From a virus: DNA of 37,523 nt. This document shows positions 1-9,097 of this stretch, piece after piece (the stretch's first letter is position 1; every line of letters begins with the position of its first letter). The DNA lies in IMG/VR virus record IMGVR_UViG_3300025626_000053, positions 1 through 37,523 of that record. The stretch is one strand, 5' to 3'. A model generated the notes under the pieces. It saw only the letters and a program-made list of their open reading frames with translations, searched no databases and was not told the DNA's origin. The position numbers and the translations under genes are program-made.

Positions 1-2115
1 TTGCAGACCCGTAAGCGAGCCCGTTCCAACAAACGTTTCATTCGTCGATAACGAACTCACAGTACCAGTACCAGAACTAAGGTTCAGTGAAAACTCAGTT
101 CTAAATCTGAATCCATTTTCCAACTGACCATTAATATCTCGCAGAGTCTTGATGCTACCATATGGTAAAGTAAACAGTAGTCTATCGTAAGCTTGCTCTC
201 TAATTGTTGCATTACCAGATGCGTCTAATATAATATCAGCGACACAATCAGCAATACTCGTATTATTCTGATAGATAGAACGAACTTCTTGGAATGTCTT
301 ACCTGCATTCATTGTAACGTTGTAGATATATGCATTAAATACTGTAGCAGGATTTCCATGAAAACCGCTGACATACTCTACAGATTTGATTCTAGCAGTA
401 CCAATTTTAGATCCTTCCCTTGCAACACCGGTGGTTCCGTCAGAAGCAACAACAACAATAGTGTCGCCTACGGCATAACTACCGCCAGTATTTCCGGTAA
501 TAGTATCCCAATCAGCATCGCCAAGTTCGATAATAGTGTAAGTTCCTGCCGTCAAATTACCCGAGGTAACTATACCAGATTCAGAAAATCCCCTTGAAGT
601 GATCGCAGTTTGAGCGGTGTCATACAAATCAATTTCGTCACTGTTCTCAAAATCCCAGAATCCGACGAACTCGTTGACAGGAACAAAACTACCTAAGTTG
701 ATTTGAGTATTGACTTGTTCTACTTCTTGTGTGTCCAACCCTTTAGTTAGGTTCACATTCGCTCTAGAAATGATTTCGTTTCTATACCCAGAAACATAAG
801 CGGTAAATGGATCAATTTCCAATAATAATAAATCTGAATCCCCACCCTCGATAGCAGAATATCTACCATTGTTTGTTCCGGTGTTTAAGTGTTCTCGAAT
901 CGATATTCTAGGATCCGATAAAGTATAATCTCCAGATTCATCAAAAGTTCGTTTTGCAATCGCCTCTTCGATCTTACCTTCAATCTCAATCTCGCGGCGC
1001 TTCTTGATGATACCATTTTCAACTTCAATCATAGAAACAAATTCGGTTTCTGAACTTGCTGCGTTGTATGCAACCTTGACTAGTGAAGTGTCAATCTTAA
1101 GACGATCCGAACCTGGCGCCTGGAAGTTTGGTGTGCCCTGTGCGTTATCAAGTAATGTAGTGTCCTCAGCAGAATCCACAAAAGTTTTTGTGGGAACCAA
1201 ACCAACTTTGTAGGAAGGCAAATTGCTGTACTTGTCGAGAATGATGGTTTGTGGAGAATGTAACACAAAGTGGTCGGCGATATACATAATACCTTCGCCG
1301 ATTGTTGCTTTTGATCCTTTGGTATATGTAACTTCTGTTGATAGCCCAGCATTTACGATTGTTTGTGTAGCATTTGTTGTTTCGGCTAATGCATAATTTC
1401 TAGAGCCATACACACCAACAAACAACTGTTCACCGTCATCAAACTTTGCCTTTGCTCTATTATCTAATGGTGATGTGATATCATAGGTATATGTCTCAGT
1501 ATTGTGAACAATAACAGGAGTTCCTGAAGTTGGAATTGTGCCCGAACCGGTCAAATCATTTACCCAAATGTAGCTATCCGCTGATATAGGATCAATGTCA
1601 AAATCAACAAGGGTTCCTGTTATCTGAAGAGATCCTCCATCAGCATCAAAAAATTGTACAGGTTCACCAAGAACCATTGAGCTAGTTGTCAGTCCAATAA
1701 CTTTAACGCGAACAGAACCTGATGTCAAGTAGTTAATGTATAAAGTTTTAGGATCTGGCGCTGCCGAGTCGGTAACCAAACCAACAAATGCTCTAATCCC
1801 CGTATCTTTACCGAAAACTTCCGCATTCAAAAAATTAGAAACATCAACAGAAGATCCGTTAAAGTTATCTTGAAGCTTCACATAGTCCATATTCAAATCT
1901 ATAGACTGCTCACAACCTTGTACGATTGAGCCTTGTCTAAAAAAGAAGTTCGCAAATCTTTGGATTTGTTTCTGCTGGATACTCTGACCTTGAGTCAGTT
2001 CCCTGGCTTGTACCGCCCGGCCTGGGCGATACAAAATCCTCGCAAACTTTTTTTCTTCATCATAATCATCAAAGTATGGACTGATGTTTAGGTTAATACC
2101 GCCGGGATTAGACAT
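1..2115 (-). CDS. DUF4815-type virion structural protein, 3' end cut by the window
   Basis: An open frame runs from the ATG at 2115 to the left edge without a stop (705 codons seen), so the C-terminus is missing. The N-terminus (MSNPGGINLNISPYFDDYD) and the following segment rich in RPGRAVQARELTQ match what I remember of the DUF4815 tail/neck-associated proteins of cyanomyoviruses and pelagiphages. The remainder is long, beta-rich and low in cysteine, like a fibre or baseplate-attached protein. It is the last gene seen in the wedge operon, right after gp8, where T4 carries genes 9-12. An AGAGAAAG ribosome-binding stretch precedes the ATG. Its exact role in the particle is inferred. Confidence 0.75.
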   Translation of the reverse strand, partial: MSNPGGINLNISPYFDDYDEEKKFARILYRPGRAVQARELTQGQSIQQKQIQRFANFFFRQGSIVQGCEQSIDLNMDYVKLQDNFNGSSVDVSNFLNAEVFGKDTGIRAFVGLVTDSAAPDPKTLYINYLTSGSVRVKVIGLTTSSMVLGEPVQFFDADGGSLQITGTLVDFDIDPISADSYIWVNDLTGSGTIPTSGTPVIVHNTETYTYDITSPLDNRAKAKFDDGEQLFVGVYGSRNYALAETTNATQTIVNAGLSTEVTYTKGSKATIGEGIMYIADHFVLHSPQTIILDKYSNLPSYKVGLVPTKTFVDSAEDTTLLDNAQGTPNFQAPGSDRLKIDTSLVKVAYNAASSETEFVSMIEVENGIIKKRREIEIEGKIEEAIAKRTFDESGDYTLSDPRISIREHLNTGTNNGRYSAIEGGDSDLLLLEIDPFTAYVSGYRNEIISRANVNLTKGLDTQEVEQVNTQINLGSFVPVNEFVGFWDFENSDEIDLYDTAQTAITSRGFSESGIVTSGNLTAGTYTIIELGDADWDTITGNTGGSYAVGDTIVVVASDGTTGVAREGSKIGTARIKSVEYVSGFHGNPATVFNAYIYNVTMNAGKTFQEVRSIYQNNTSIADCVADIILDASGNATIREQAYDRLLFTLPYGSIKTLRDINGQLENGFRFRTEFSLNLSSGTGTVSSLSTNETFVGTGSLTGLQ

Positions 2116-2143
2116 TTTACTTTCTCTTTTTTATAGGGTAAAA

Positions 2144-3433
2144 TTAAAACTCAATAACTAATTTGACATCCTCAATCTGGTCTGTCGCACGAGAAATCGG
2201 GCTTCGGTTTTCAACATACAGTACGTCACCCGAATATGGTGCTAGTGCTGGAGTATCAACCCCAGCAGTATCAATTGTTCCCGTACCAGTTACTGTTGCG
2301 TTATTGATAACTGCGGCATCAGTCCAAAGCGAGATATCCAGTGTAGGTAAAGTCGTGTATAAGTATGAGTTTATAGAATCCCACTCAACAACTTTGGCCG
2401 AAGTTCCAGTAGAACCAACTGTAACAGTATCATCAACATTAAATGTTCCAGTAATACCAGTCAAAGTAAATCTAAACGTTTGTCGCATATTTGTTACTGT
2501 AGCAACATCTGTCGTACCATAATCATACGGATCTCTTACCAATCCAACTTTACGGAAGTCGTTGTCTACGCTAATTGTTCCGTTTTCCGTTCCGTCTAAA
2601 CGAACATTCAGCATAACAAACTTGCCACCGAGTTCTTCGGGAGCGTTTGCGCCGTGGCCACCCTTGGGGCTAATAATGGGAGTGACTTCGCCTAAAGTAC
2701 CACCACCGAGTGTGGTCAGATCTACTGAGGCAGAAGTATAACCGGCTCCAGCAGCGTTTAGTAATGCTGATATAATCGCACCACCACTAACCACAACTGT
2801 TACAATGCCACCGGATCCATTGCCGGTAAGAGGGATGTCGTATGAGTTATCAGTATAACCAGAACCTGCGGTAAACTTGTATACATGAACCCCACCGTCA
2901 ATTGCAGCGGCAGCAACTGCAGAATCTGTTCTGACAGGAATAAATTCGTTAGTCAAAAACTTCAGCGCATCTGCTGTTGTCACAGTGTACATATATTTCC
3001 AGATGTATAAGTCTCCTGTGGTAAACTCGGTTGTGGTTGTTCCAGTAGGCTTCACTGTTGATGCAGAACCAATGTTATTTGACAAACACTTATACACATT
3101 GTATTCGTCTGTCATCACATAAAAATCGTCATCTAAAATATTAGTGTCGGAATTGTCATACTGATCGTATACTGTGCCTGTAGTCCAATTATATCTATCG
3201 ACTACCTGAACAAGATCAGTTGATTGAACACGCTTTGCGGCATACATATCTTCCCAAGGTGAAAACTCAATCGAAGACGTGTCGTTAGTTGGTGCGGGTG
3301 GGTTTGCGTCATCCACAAAAGCACTAATACCACCAATGTAAAAATACATTTTAGTGTCATTAGCTTCTGAGAACGCTTCCAAAAATTGCTCTGCGTTATG
3401 AACGCGGAACTTACTAGTAGCAATAGCTGCCAT
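2144..3433 (-). CDS. 8: Baseplate wedge protein gp8
   Basis: 429 residues against 334 in T4 gp8. The C-terminus (DVLYVENRSPISRATDQIED) aligns closely with the T4 gp8 end (MIYMENRPPIIMAMDQTEE), and the W-x-Y-M-Y-T segment near residue 145 matches the T4 W-E-Y-L-F-E region. gp8 forms a dimer in each of the six baseplate wedges. The extra length is a glycine-rich stretch at about residues 180-260 with GSGYT/GAGYT-type beta repeats also found in the neighbouring gp7. It follows gp7 in T4 order and has its own late promoter overlapping the gp7 stop codon. Confidence 0.9.
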   Translation of the reverse strand: MAAIATSKFRVHNAEQFLEAFSEANDTKMYFYIGGISAFVDDANPPAPTNDTSSIEFSPWEDMYAAKRVQSTDLVQVVDRYNWTTGTVYDQYDNSDTNILDDDFYVMTDEYNVYKCLSNNIGSASTVKPTGTTTTEFTTGDLYIWKYMYTVTTADALKFLTNEFIPVRTDSAVAAAAIDGGVHVYKFTAGSGYTDNSYDIPLTGNGSGGIVTVVVSGGAIISALLNAAGAGYTSASVDLTTLGGGTLGEVTPIISPKGGHGANAPEELGGKFVMLNVRLDGTENGTISVDNDFRKVGLVRDPYDYGTTDVATVTNMRQTFRFTLTGITGTFNVDDTVTVGSTGTSAKVVEWDSINSYLYTTLPTLDISLWTDAAVINNATVTGTGTIDTAGVDTPALAPYSGDVLYVENRSPISRATDQIEDVKLVIEF

Positions 3434-3463
3434 ATTGTTTCTCCTATATTTTTTTGTATTCTT

Positions 3464-3471
3464 TATTTATA
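3464..3471 (-). promoter_or_regulatory. T4-type late promoter for gp8
   Basis: A perfect TATAAATA on the minus strand, 30 nt before the gp8 ATG and overlapping the gp7 stop codon. T4-like late promoters consist of this -10 box alone, recognised by gp55 with the gp33 coactivator and the sliding clamp. gp33 is encoded in this window. Confidence 0.75.
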
Positions 3472-6091
3472 ACAAGTATTCTCGTAATGCTTGAACACTG
3501 GTATAAGTTTGTGTTGGTGTAACATTAACGATCATCTCGCTGGCGCTATTAATATTTGTTATAATAAACTTTTCGGTGTCTATAATAATGAATTCTCCAG
3601 TAGAAAACTCCGTATCAAAACTCGTCCCAACCCCTGTTACTGTAGTTCCTGAAGTCGAAACGGTTCCATCAATCCTAATCTGCCGATAAAGCGGTCTTTG
3701 AATGTCATAAGGATCGCTAAACTTTTTATTCTTATATGTAGAGATTTGATCTGCCGCGAGAACTGATATAGCAAGATTTCCAAATAACTCACCTGTACCT
3801 AAACCGAGAGGCTCTACAATACTGACAGATAGATCAAGTTCTTGTTTAAGCTGTCGCGCAAAAATAATTTGTGTCTCTGGTGCTGTATATATGGAGCTGA
3901 AAATCTGGATTTCCGAAGCAGTGTATGTCGGAAATTCTATAAACAACGATATCGAAGGAGACATATTTGCGCCAGAAGACGCAACTTCTATTTCATAACT
4001 GTTAGTAGAAACAATAGGCGCAGGATCTCTAAATGCAGAACTGAAGTATTTGATAAGTTTGATTGCTGAACTTGCGGTTGGTGTAAACGCGAGAATTTCT
4101 TCCAACACAACAACAGTAGAAGAAGGTCGAGGTTGCGTAATAACACTCGTGAAGTTTGCTGCAACAGTAATAAGTGACGAAATAAGAATCTCACCGAAAA
4201 ACTCAGTTCCCGCAGGGTGCAAAACATCTTTGATAATCGAGCGATAAGTATTGAATCCCAATCCACTACGAATGACATAAGAGAAGTCTTGGAAGAATAA
4301 AGAGTCTTGAATTATTCTACGTCCAACCAAACCATCGGTTGTTAAAAATTGACCAGAACCAATCCCAATCCCACTAACCAAAACTTCAAGCTCCGCGTCA
4401 GTACCAGAACCAGAGACCGTAGCAGTTACTGGCTGTTCGTATGCGACTCCGAAGTTATCAATTTCAATTTCACGAATAGAACCCAATCCCAGCCCAGAAG
4501 AAGATTCCACAGAAACGGACCCAGACTCACCCTGAATACCAGTAGGTGTTAGTGCAGCCGATGACCCTGTACCTGATGTTACAGTAATCGTTGGTAATGT
4601 TAAGTTTGTATATCCAGTACCAAAATCGGTAAGTTCTATTCGAGAAATTGGACCCAACCCGTCAACCAGAGGGTCATCATTAATCAGTATACCATTTTCA
4701 CCTTCCAGTGTAAGGTTAAAACCATCCTCAAAGGCAAATTCACTAGTATCGACACTTGGCGCTACTGATGCAACAATACCAGCTGCAGAACCAGCACTGA
4801 AAACAAGTGCATCACCCACAGCATAGTCATCGCCTGGGTTGTCAATTGTAATAAGTTTGTCGGTCAACGCACCAATAGATGATATAACAGTATCGGTTAG
4901 AGATAGTATTGGTGCAGCAAAATAATCCTCACCCCGATTTAAAATTGTAATTTCTGAAATTTCACCTACAGTATATCCACCAATATCATAAGTGTTTTTA
5001 ATTCCAGTAACTTCTACGACAAGGCCTGTGCCGCCAGTATTTGTATTGTCTACAGTTGCACGAGTTCCTAATTGATATCCATACCCGACGCTATCAATTG
5101 TTATGCTCTCTATAGCGCCAGAGTTGATAGAAGACACACTGGCGCTAGCTTCAAATCCATTTCCGGAAATGTTTACACTATCTCCGATAGAGTAGCCAGA
5201 ACCGCCATTCGTAATATTGAATCCAGAAACCAACCCGTAAATTGTTGTTACTAAAGTGGAATCATCAACAGCAAAAACTTCTTCGCCTCCGGTAAATTCT
5301 CCAGAAACTAACGAAAGCGTAAACTCAGCAAACTCAACTCCACCCAAATAAGTAATACGAATATCGATAATGTTAGCAACAGCGTTACTCGTTCTACCGC
5401 GAACAGTTTTATTGAGGAACGTGAATACGCTTACTGGTTGAGGTCCGTCACCTTCACCAGCATCGTATGTGGTACTCGCTCTCAGTATAGAAGTTTTTTC
5501 GAATCTTCCGTCTGATACACGAAGGATTTCGTCGCCCGGAAACCGGAAAATAACATCGTCATTAAATACCGCTTTGAAAAAATATCGATAAGCATCTTCT
5601 GTACTTTTCGCAGAGTAGAAGTCTTTGATTTTCTTGCCGACCAACCTTCTGTCGGATTCTGTAATAGTAGGAATGCCCCTATTCAGTTCAGATTTCAGGT
5701 ACTCAAAATATTGCCCGGAGCCTTCGTCAAAAGATTTGTTTTCTATCAGTCTGTCAGCTTTACGTAAGACGTTATCTTCAGATTTACTTACCGTAGCTGT
5801 AACCGAGGATGCGTTTTGAATTAGTTCCGCAATATCAAAGGATGTCTTTGTTGACATCTTTAAGACAATAAACCCATCGCCTACATGTTTTATTTGCCCC
5901 TTAGAGTTGCTGGTTTGCCCAGTGATTACATCACCAACGACAAAAGTTCCCGACGCATTCACATACGTGATCCGCGTAGACTCCATCCATTCATAGTACG
6001 CTTGCAGAAACGTCTGGAAGTTGTCGGTATCGAGTAACGGCAGTAAAGTATCTACCGAAAGCGAAGGTTTGTTTGTTACATCATTTGACAT
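3467..6091 (-). CDS. 7: Baseplate wedge protein gp7, rearranged relative to T4
   Basis: 874 residues (T4 gp7 about 1032), placed between gp6 and gp8 as in T4. Residues 20-36 (DTDNFQTFLQAYYEWM) and about 115-195 (YFEYLKSEL...DRRLVGKKIKDFYSAKSTEDAYRYFFKAVFND) match the C-terminal third of T4 gp7 (NFEAFCEAYIQYL; DFYSTKGIEASYKFLFKVLYNE). Near residues 600-645, SYVIRSGLGF and DVLHPAGTEFFGEI match a T4 segment containing VIRFVHPVGFGF. Between these blocks lie about 350 residues of repeated glycine-tyrosine beta motifs (GGSGYSIGDSV, DFGTGYTNL). T4's long N-terminal region is absent. It overlaps the gp6 stop as TAATG. Homology is judged by eye from memory. Confidence 0.8.
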   Translation of the reverse strand: MSNDVTNKPSLSVDTLLPLLDTDNFQTFLQAYYEWMESTRITYVNASGTFVVGDVITGQTSNSKGQIKHVGDGFIVLKMSTKTSFDIAELIQNASSVTATVSKSEDNVLRKADRLIENKSFDEGSGQYFEYLKSELNRGIPTITESDRRLVGKKIKDFYSAKSTEDAYRYFFKAVFNDDVIFRFPGDEILRVSDGRFEKTSILRASTTYDAGEGDGPQPVSVFTFLNKTVRGRTSNAVANIIDIRITYLGGVEFAEFTLSLVSGEFTGGEEVFAVDDSTLVTTIYGLVSGFNITNGGSGYSIGDSVNISGNGFEASASVSSINSGAIESITIDSVGYGYQLGTRATVDNTNTGGTGLVVEVTGIKNTYDIGGYTVGEISEITILNRGEDYFAAPILSLTDTVISSIGALTDKLITIDNPGDDYAVGDALVFSAGSAAGIVASVAPSVDTSEFAFEDGFNLTLEGENGILINDDPLVDGLGPISRIELTDFGTGYTNLTLPTITVTSGTGSSAALTPTGIQGESGSVSVESSSGLGLGSIREIEIDNFGVAYEQPVTATVSGSGTDAELEVLVSGIGIGSGQFLTTDGLVGRRIIQDSLFFQDFSYVIRSGLGFNTYRSIIKDVLHPAGTEFFGEILISSLITVAANFTSVITQPRPSSTVVVLEEILAFTPTASSAIKLIKYFSSAFRDPAPIVSTNSYEIEVASSGANMSPSISLFIEFPTYTASEIQIFSSIYTAPETQIIFARQLKQELDLSVSIVEPLGLGTGELFGNLAISVLAADQISTYKNKKFSDPYDIQRPLYRQIRIDGTVSTSGTTVTGVGTSFDTEFSTGEFIIIDTEKFIITNINSASEMIVNVTPTQTYTSVQALREYLL

Positions 6092-7914
6092 TATCGATTA
6101 ACTAAGCTGATTGTTTTATCGTTTACAAGACTCACTGATATATCCGTATCTTTAATGGCTACGATTTGCCCCCTAAGTGGGAGAACGTCTTTATTCTGCG
6201 GCACTGCGGTTATCCGCAACGTAACACCACCATCGCCAATTGCTGTAGGCTGGAAGTCATCTAATACGATTTGCCCACTGACGTAATTGATAGTTCCTAC
6301 ATTCTGAGCAACACCAATAGCATCTCCGGCCTCATTTACCCGAAAAATACGAATAAGCCCACCATTGTCTTCTAAGAAACAATTAGAAAACCCACCATAA
6401 CTAAACGTATTTGAGGAAACTTGATTTCCTACATTGTATGGATGGGTTATTGGTCGATTTTGTGTTGTACTATTTATAGCATTAGAAAAACTGATAGTAT
6501 ATTTCGCTGACGAATTCAGCTGCACGTCAAATTCCTTTCTCATCCTCACAGTAAGATCTGAACTTAGAATAGACCTCTCAGAAGTATCGATTGCACGAGA
6601 CAACTCAGAATATCTAAAGTATCTGGAAAATTTATTTAGATTATTTGCGTTATAACTGATGGCAGTGTCCGCAATAGTATCCTTTAAGCTTGCTTCTGTA
6701 GCAATGGTCTGATCTGGGTCAAAATTTGCTGTAATAGCCAAAGTCAGGTAGATGTACTCTGGATCCACAATTTCTGTAGATACCGTCAATACTTTTTTTG
6801 GGTTGATAATATTTTGAATAATGATCTGCTTTTCTGTTGGTGTCAATACTTCACCCACCGACGGTCTAATAGCAATAAAAACTTTACCGTATGCTGGAGG
6901 ATCATTATCTTCCCCACCCCACACAAGTACTGAAGAAACATTTGCTTGCTGAGAAACCAATGCAGAATAATCCTCTGCAGTAACTGCTCGATTTTGCGAG
7001 GCATAAGCTTTTGGTGCATTAAATTTGATCGAGTCTAAGCTCTCAACACTTTCCCCACCAGAAGAAAACTCCGTAGCCGCAAAGGTCGCCGCGCTGACAC
7101 CAACAATATCGTCTTCTAATGTTACATTCAGAATACCATTTCCAGCAGCCCCTTTTGTTACGATGTAATCAAGATAGACTATGTTACCATCATCTAACGA
7201 TTGCCCCAAGGAACCAGAACCAAATGCCAACTCGAATTTTCCCCCATCAATTTCTTTGATATAATATACTAAAGATGAGGAATCTACACTGATAATAGAA
7301 GATGCCAAGGTGAAAGATCTAACCGTAGAATCTGTGCTGGAGTTAACAACACGAACCCGTAATGTTGACGTGTCAGCATTTGCGTTGTTTATGATTATTT
7401 TTTTCTCTGGGTTGCTTGCGTCATAAAGATATTGTTCTGATGTGTACGTACCTTCTTTCAGAGTAACATTGCTCAAACTATACACACCCAACGTTGGAGT
7501 TATAACTAATGATTCTGAAACAGAAAATACATAAGAAACACCGTCAATCGAAGCTTTAAATTTTGTTCCGTAAGGAACGGAAACCGTCGCCGGAGTTCCT
7601 GTAGGTGTGACAGTAATCGTGCCAGGCAAATTAGCAGAAGTAGCAGATCTAGGAACATACCCCAATGTGTCCGCCAACGCAGTAACGGAAGATCTTTTTT
7701 GTGCTGTGCTAAGAAAAGATTCTGCCGATGCCATATTGGTGTAGAAAGAGTTGTAGTATGTGTTGTACGCCAACAGGTCTAACAAATTTGATATACCAGA
7801 AGATTCGAAATTGTAATCCGAAAATGTCGATTGCCCCTTCAGGTATTGCTCAAGATTGCTCCTGATATCACCGTACTCCAACCCATCAACTTTTAAGTTT
7901 GTATCGTTAGCCAT
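6091..7914 (-). CDS. 6: Baseplate wedge protein gp6 (gpJ-like)
   Basis: 607 residues (T4 gp6 660). The N-terminus has the typical gp6 pattern with SGISNLLDLLAYNTYYNSFY and YTNMASAESFL, followed by ALADTLGYVPRSATSA, which is shared by gp6/gpJ baseplate proteins of contractile tails. gp6 forms the ring that ties the six wedges together through gp25. It lies directly after gp25, the same order as in many contractile injection systems. The gap to the gp25 stop is 1 nt and the downstream gp7 start overlaps its stop, so translation is probably coupled. Confidence 0.92.
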   Translation of the reverse strand: MANDTNLKVDGLEYGDIRSNLEQYLKGQSTFSDYNFESSGISNLLDLLAYNTYYNSFYTNMASAESFLSTAQKRSSVTALADTLGYVPRSATSANLPGTITVTPTGTPATVSVPYGTKFKASIDGVSYVFSVSESLVITPTLGVYSLSNVTLKEGTYTSEQYLYDASNPEKKIIINNANADTSTLRVRVVNSSTDSTVRSFTLASSIISVDSSSLVYYIKEIDGGKFELAFGSGSLGQSLDDGNIVYLDYIVTKGAAGNGILNVTLEDDIVGVSAATFAATEFSSGGESVESLDSIKFNAPKAYASQNRAVTAEDYSALVSQQANVSSVLVWGGEDNDPPAYGKVFIAIRPSVGEVLTPTEKQIIIQNIINPKKVLTVSTEIVDPEYIYLTLAITANFDPDQTIATEASLKDTIADTAISYNANNLNKFSRYFRYSELSRAIDTSERSILSSDLTVRMRKEFDVQLNSSAKYTISFSNAINSTTQNRPITHPYNVGNQVSSNTFSYGGFSNCFLEDNGGLIRIFRVNEAGDAIGVAQNVGTINYVSGQIVLDDFQPTAIGDGGVTLRITAVPQNKDVLPLRGQIVAIKDTDISVSLVNDKTISLVNR

Positions 7915-7915
7915 T

Positions 7916-8290
7916 TTATGCTCTATTAATTACTGTATTTATTTCTTGTTTTGTTGAGTACCCATCGACATAATATTCTATTATGATATTGATCCCATAG
8001 TCTTCCATATTAGCTTCTATTGCTATAAGTTTAACCCTAGGCTCGAACTTATTTATAGCATACTCAAGATCCTTAATAATCAATTCTTCTGTGTTAGAAT
8101 CTTGCTGCTTGAATATGTGGTCATAAATAAGAGTTCCGTACTTAGGATTGTATGGCTTGGTGCCTACTGGAGTTCTAAGCAAATTTTGCAATGCAGATTT
8201 TACGGCACGTTCACCCGAGATCGCTCGAACCTCACCCGAGCTTGGGTTAGCAATAAAATTTAGCGATAAGTCTGAGTACAGTTCTGCCAT
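7916..8290 (-). CDS. 25: Baseplate wedge protein gp25
   Basis: 124 residues (T4 gp25 132), the small lysozyme-like-fold wedge protein conserved in all contractile tails. Visible hallmarks are the N-terminal YSDLSLNF, the ALQNLLRTPVGTKPYNPKYG segment and the family EPR motif at residues 83-85 (FEPRV). It bridges the tail sheath and the gp6 ring. It lies 5 nt after the histone-like gene and 1 nt before gp6 in one operon. Confidence 0.95.
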   Translation of the reverse strand: MAELYSDLSLNFIANPSSGEVRAISGERAVKSALQNLLRTPVGTKPYNPKYGTLIYDHIFKQQDSNTEELIIKDLEYAINKFEPRVKLIAIEANMEDYGINIIIEYYVDGYSTKQEINTVINRA

Positions 8291-8295
8291 AAGAT

Positions 8296-8472
8296 TTATG
8301 AACCTTCTTTCATCTCTTGAATTTCTTTACGAATCTCTTTAGTCAATTTGGATATTTCTGATAACGCCTTTCTCGCCCTAGAAGCTGACACTTTAACACC
8401 TTTTTCCACAAACTTATCACGTTCTATCAAATATGTTTCAAAAAGATCTACTAAAACTTCATGGTTTGTCAT
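8296..8472 (-). CDS. Small Hc1/histone H1-like protein
   Basis: 58 residues, very rich in Lys, Arg and Glu, with a central VEKGVKVSASRARKALSEI followed by a helix TKEIRKEIQEM. This K-G-x(3-5)-A-S-R-A-R-x(2)-L pattern resembles the bacterial/phage Hc1-like histone H1 family. Start choice: the ATG at 8472 has GAGGA 7 nt upstream; a GTG at 8484 in the same frame lies in that ribosome site and is rejected. It is the first gene behind a late promoter, so a nucleoid or packaging role is possible. A small structural or chaperone role in the baseplate is the alternative. Confidence 0.65.
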   Translation of the reverse strand: MTNHEVLVDLFETYLIERDKFVEKGVKVSASRARKALSEISKLTKEIRKEIQEMKEGS

Positions 8473-8544
8473 AATATTCCTCACTTTTTACTTGACATTT
8501 CCTTGACAATGTGGTTAAATAACAGTGTAGCCTATCCATAAGGG

Positions 8545-8552
8545 TATTTATA
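8545..8552 (-). promoter_or_regulatory. T4-type late promoter for the histone-like/gp25/gp6/gp7 operon
   Basis: Perfect TATAAATA on the minus strand, 72 nt before the ATG at 8472, in the only sizeable gap (8473-8562) of this tail cluster. The leader between box and start contains tandem-looking TGTCAAG copies. Confidence 0.75.
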
Positions 8553-8562
8553 ATATTTATTA

Positions 8563-9096
8563 CTAGATACCCAAAGCATCTTTAATTTGTTTTACTGTGA
8601 TAACACTACCGTCATCTAACTCAAATTCAATGGATTTGGCTTTTATTCTTACTCTTTCGTCATCACCACTCATCTGAAACTTAACTTTATTATCGATTTC
8701 GTGGATATAATCATTCCTGTTAGTTTCATTTGTCACTGAATAATATACTGATGGGAATGATCTTTTGGTTTCTGCAGACCACTTATTCCCTGTTGGCCCT
8801 AAATTGGATTCTACGTTGCCAGGCAGAATTCCCATAACAACAGGTTCTTGTGCATCGTTGCCATCTAAAAAGAAACCTACTACCCAATCACCGACATTCG
8901 GTCTCCCATACGCACCATGTACATTTGATGCAAACAATGATGGCGCCCAAGGAAGATCTTCTGTGGGAATCTCATTAGAGTCTTTGCTGGAATGGTATCC
9001 AAATATTCTAACCTGAACTCTACCTAAAAGTGCAGGGTCCGAGTTCCCTTCGACAACGCCTATCCACCATACAAACTGATCCCTACCCAAAAACAT
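8563..9096 (-). CDS. 5: Baseplate puncturing protein gp5-like, OB domain without lysozyme
   Basis: 177 residues against 575 in T4 gp5. The N-terminus FVWWIGVVEGNSDPALLGRV aligns with the T4 gp5 OB-fold start (WFVGVVEDRMDPLKLGRV), followed by the conserved IPTEDLPW (T4 IPTEKLPW). The T4 lysozyme domain and the long triple beta-helix are missing. The C-terminus (residues about 120-177) holds only a few predicted beta strands ending KQIKDALGI. It should cap the hub trimer at the tail tip. It starts 1 nt after the hub gene stop. A separate lysozyme gene is at 30112-30558. Confidence 0.85.
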   Translation of the reverse strand: MFLGRDQFVWWIGVVEGNSDPALLGRVQVRIFGYHSSKDSNEIPTEDLPWAPSLFASNVHGAYGRPNVGDWVVGFFLDGNDAQEPVVMGILPGNVESNLGPTGNKWSAETKRSFPSVYYSVTNETNRNDYIHEIDNKVKFQMSGDDERVRIKAKSIEFELDDGSVITVKQIKDALGI

Positions 9097-9097
9097 A

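Noticed and set aside
6471-6478. TATAAATA on the minus strand inside gp6
   Set aside because: It is 380 nt from the next start (gp7) and fully inside coding sequence; gp7 translation is coupled to gp6. Treated as chance.
8050-8057. TATAAATA on the minus strand inside gp25
   Set aside because: Encodes codons within gp25 and lies 135 nt before gp6, unlike the 25-72 nt pattern of the others; possible but unsupported.
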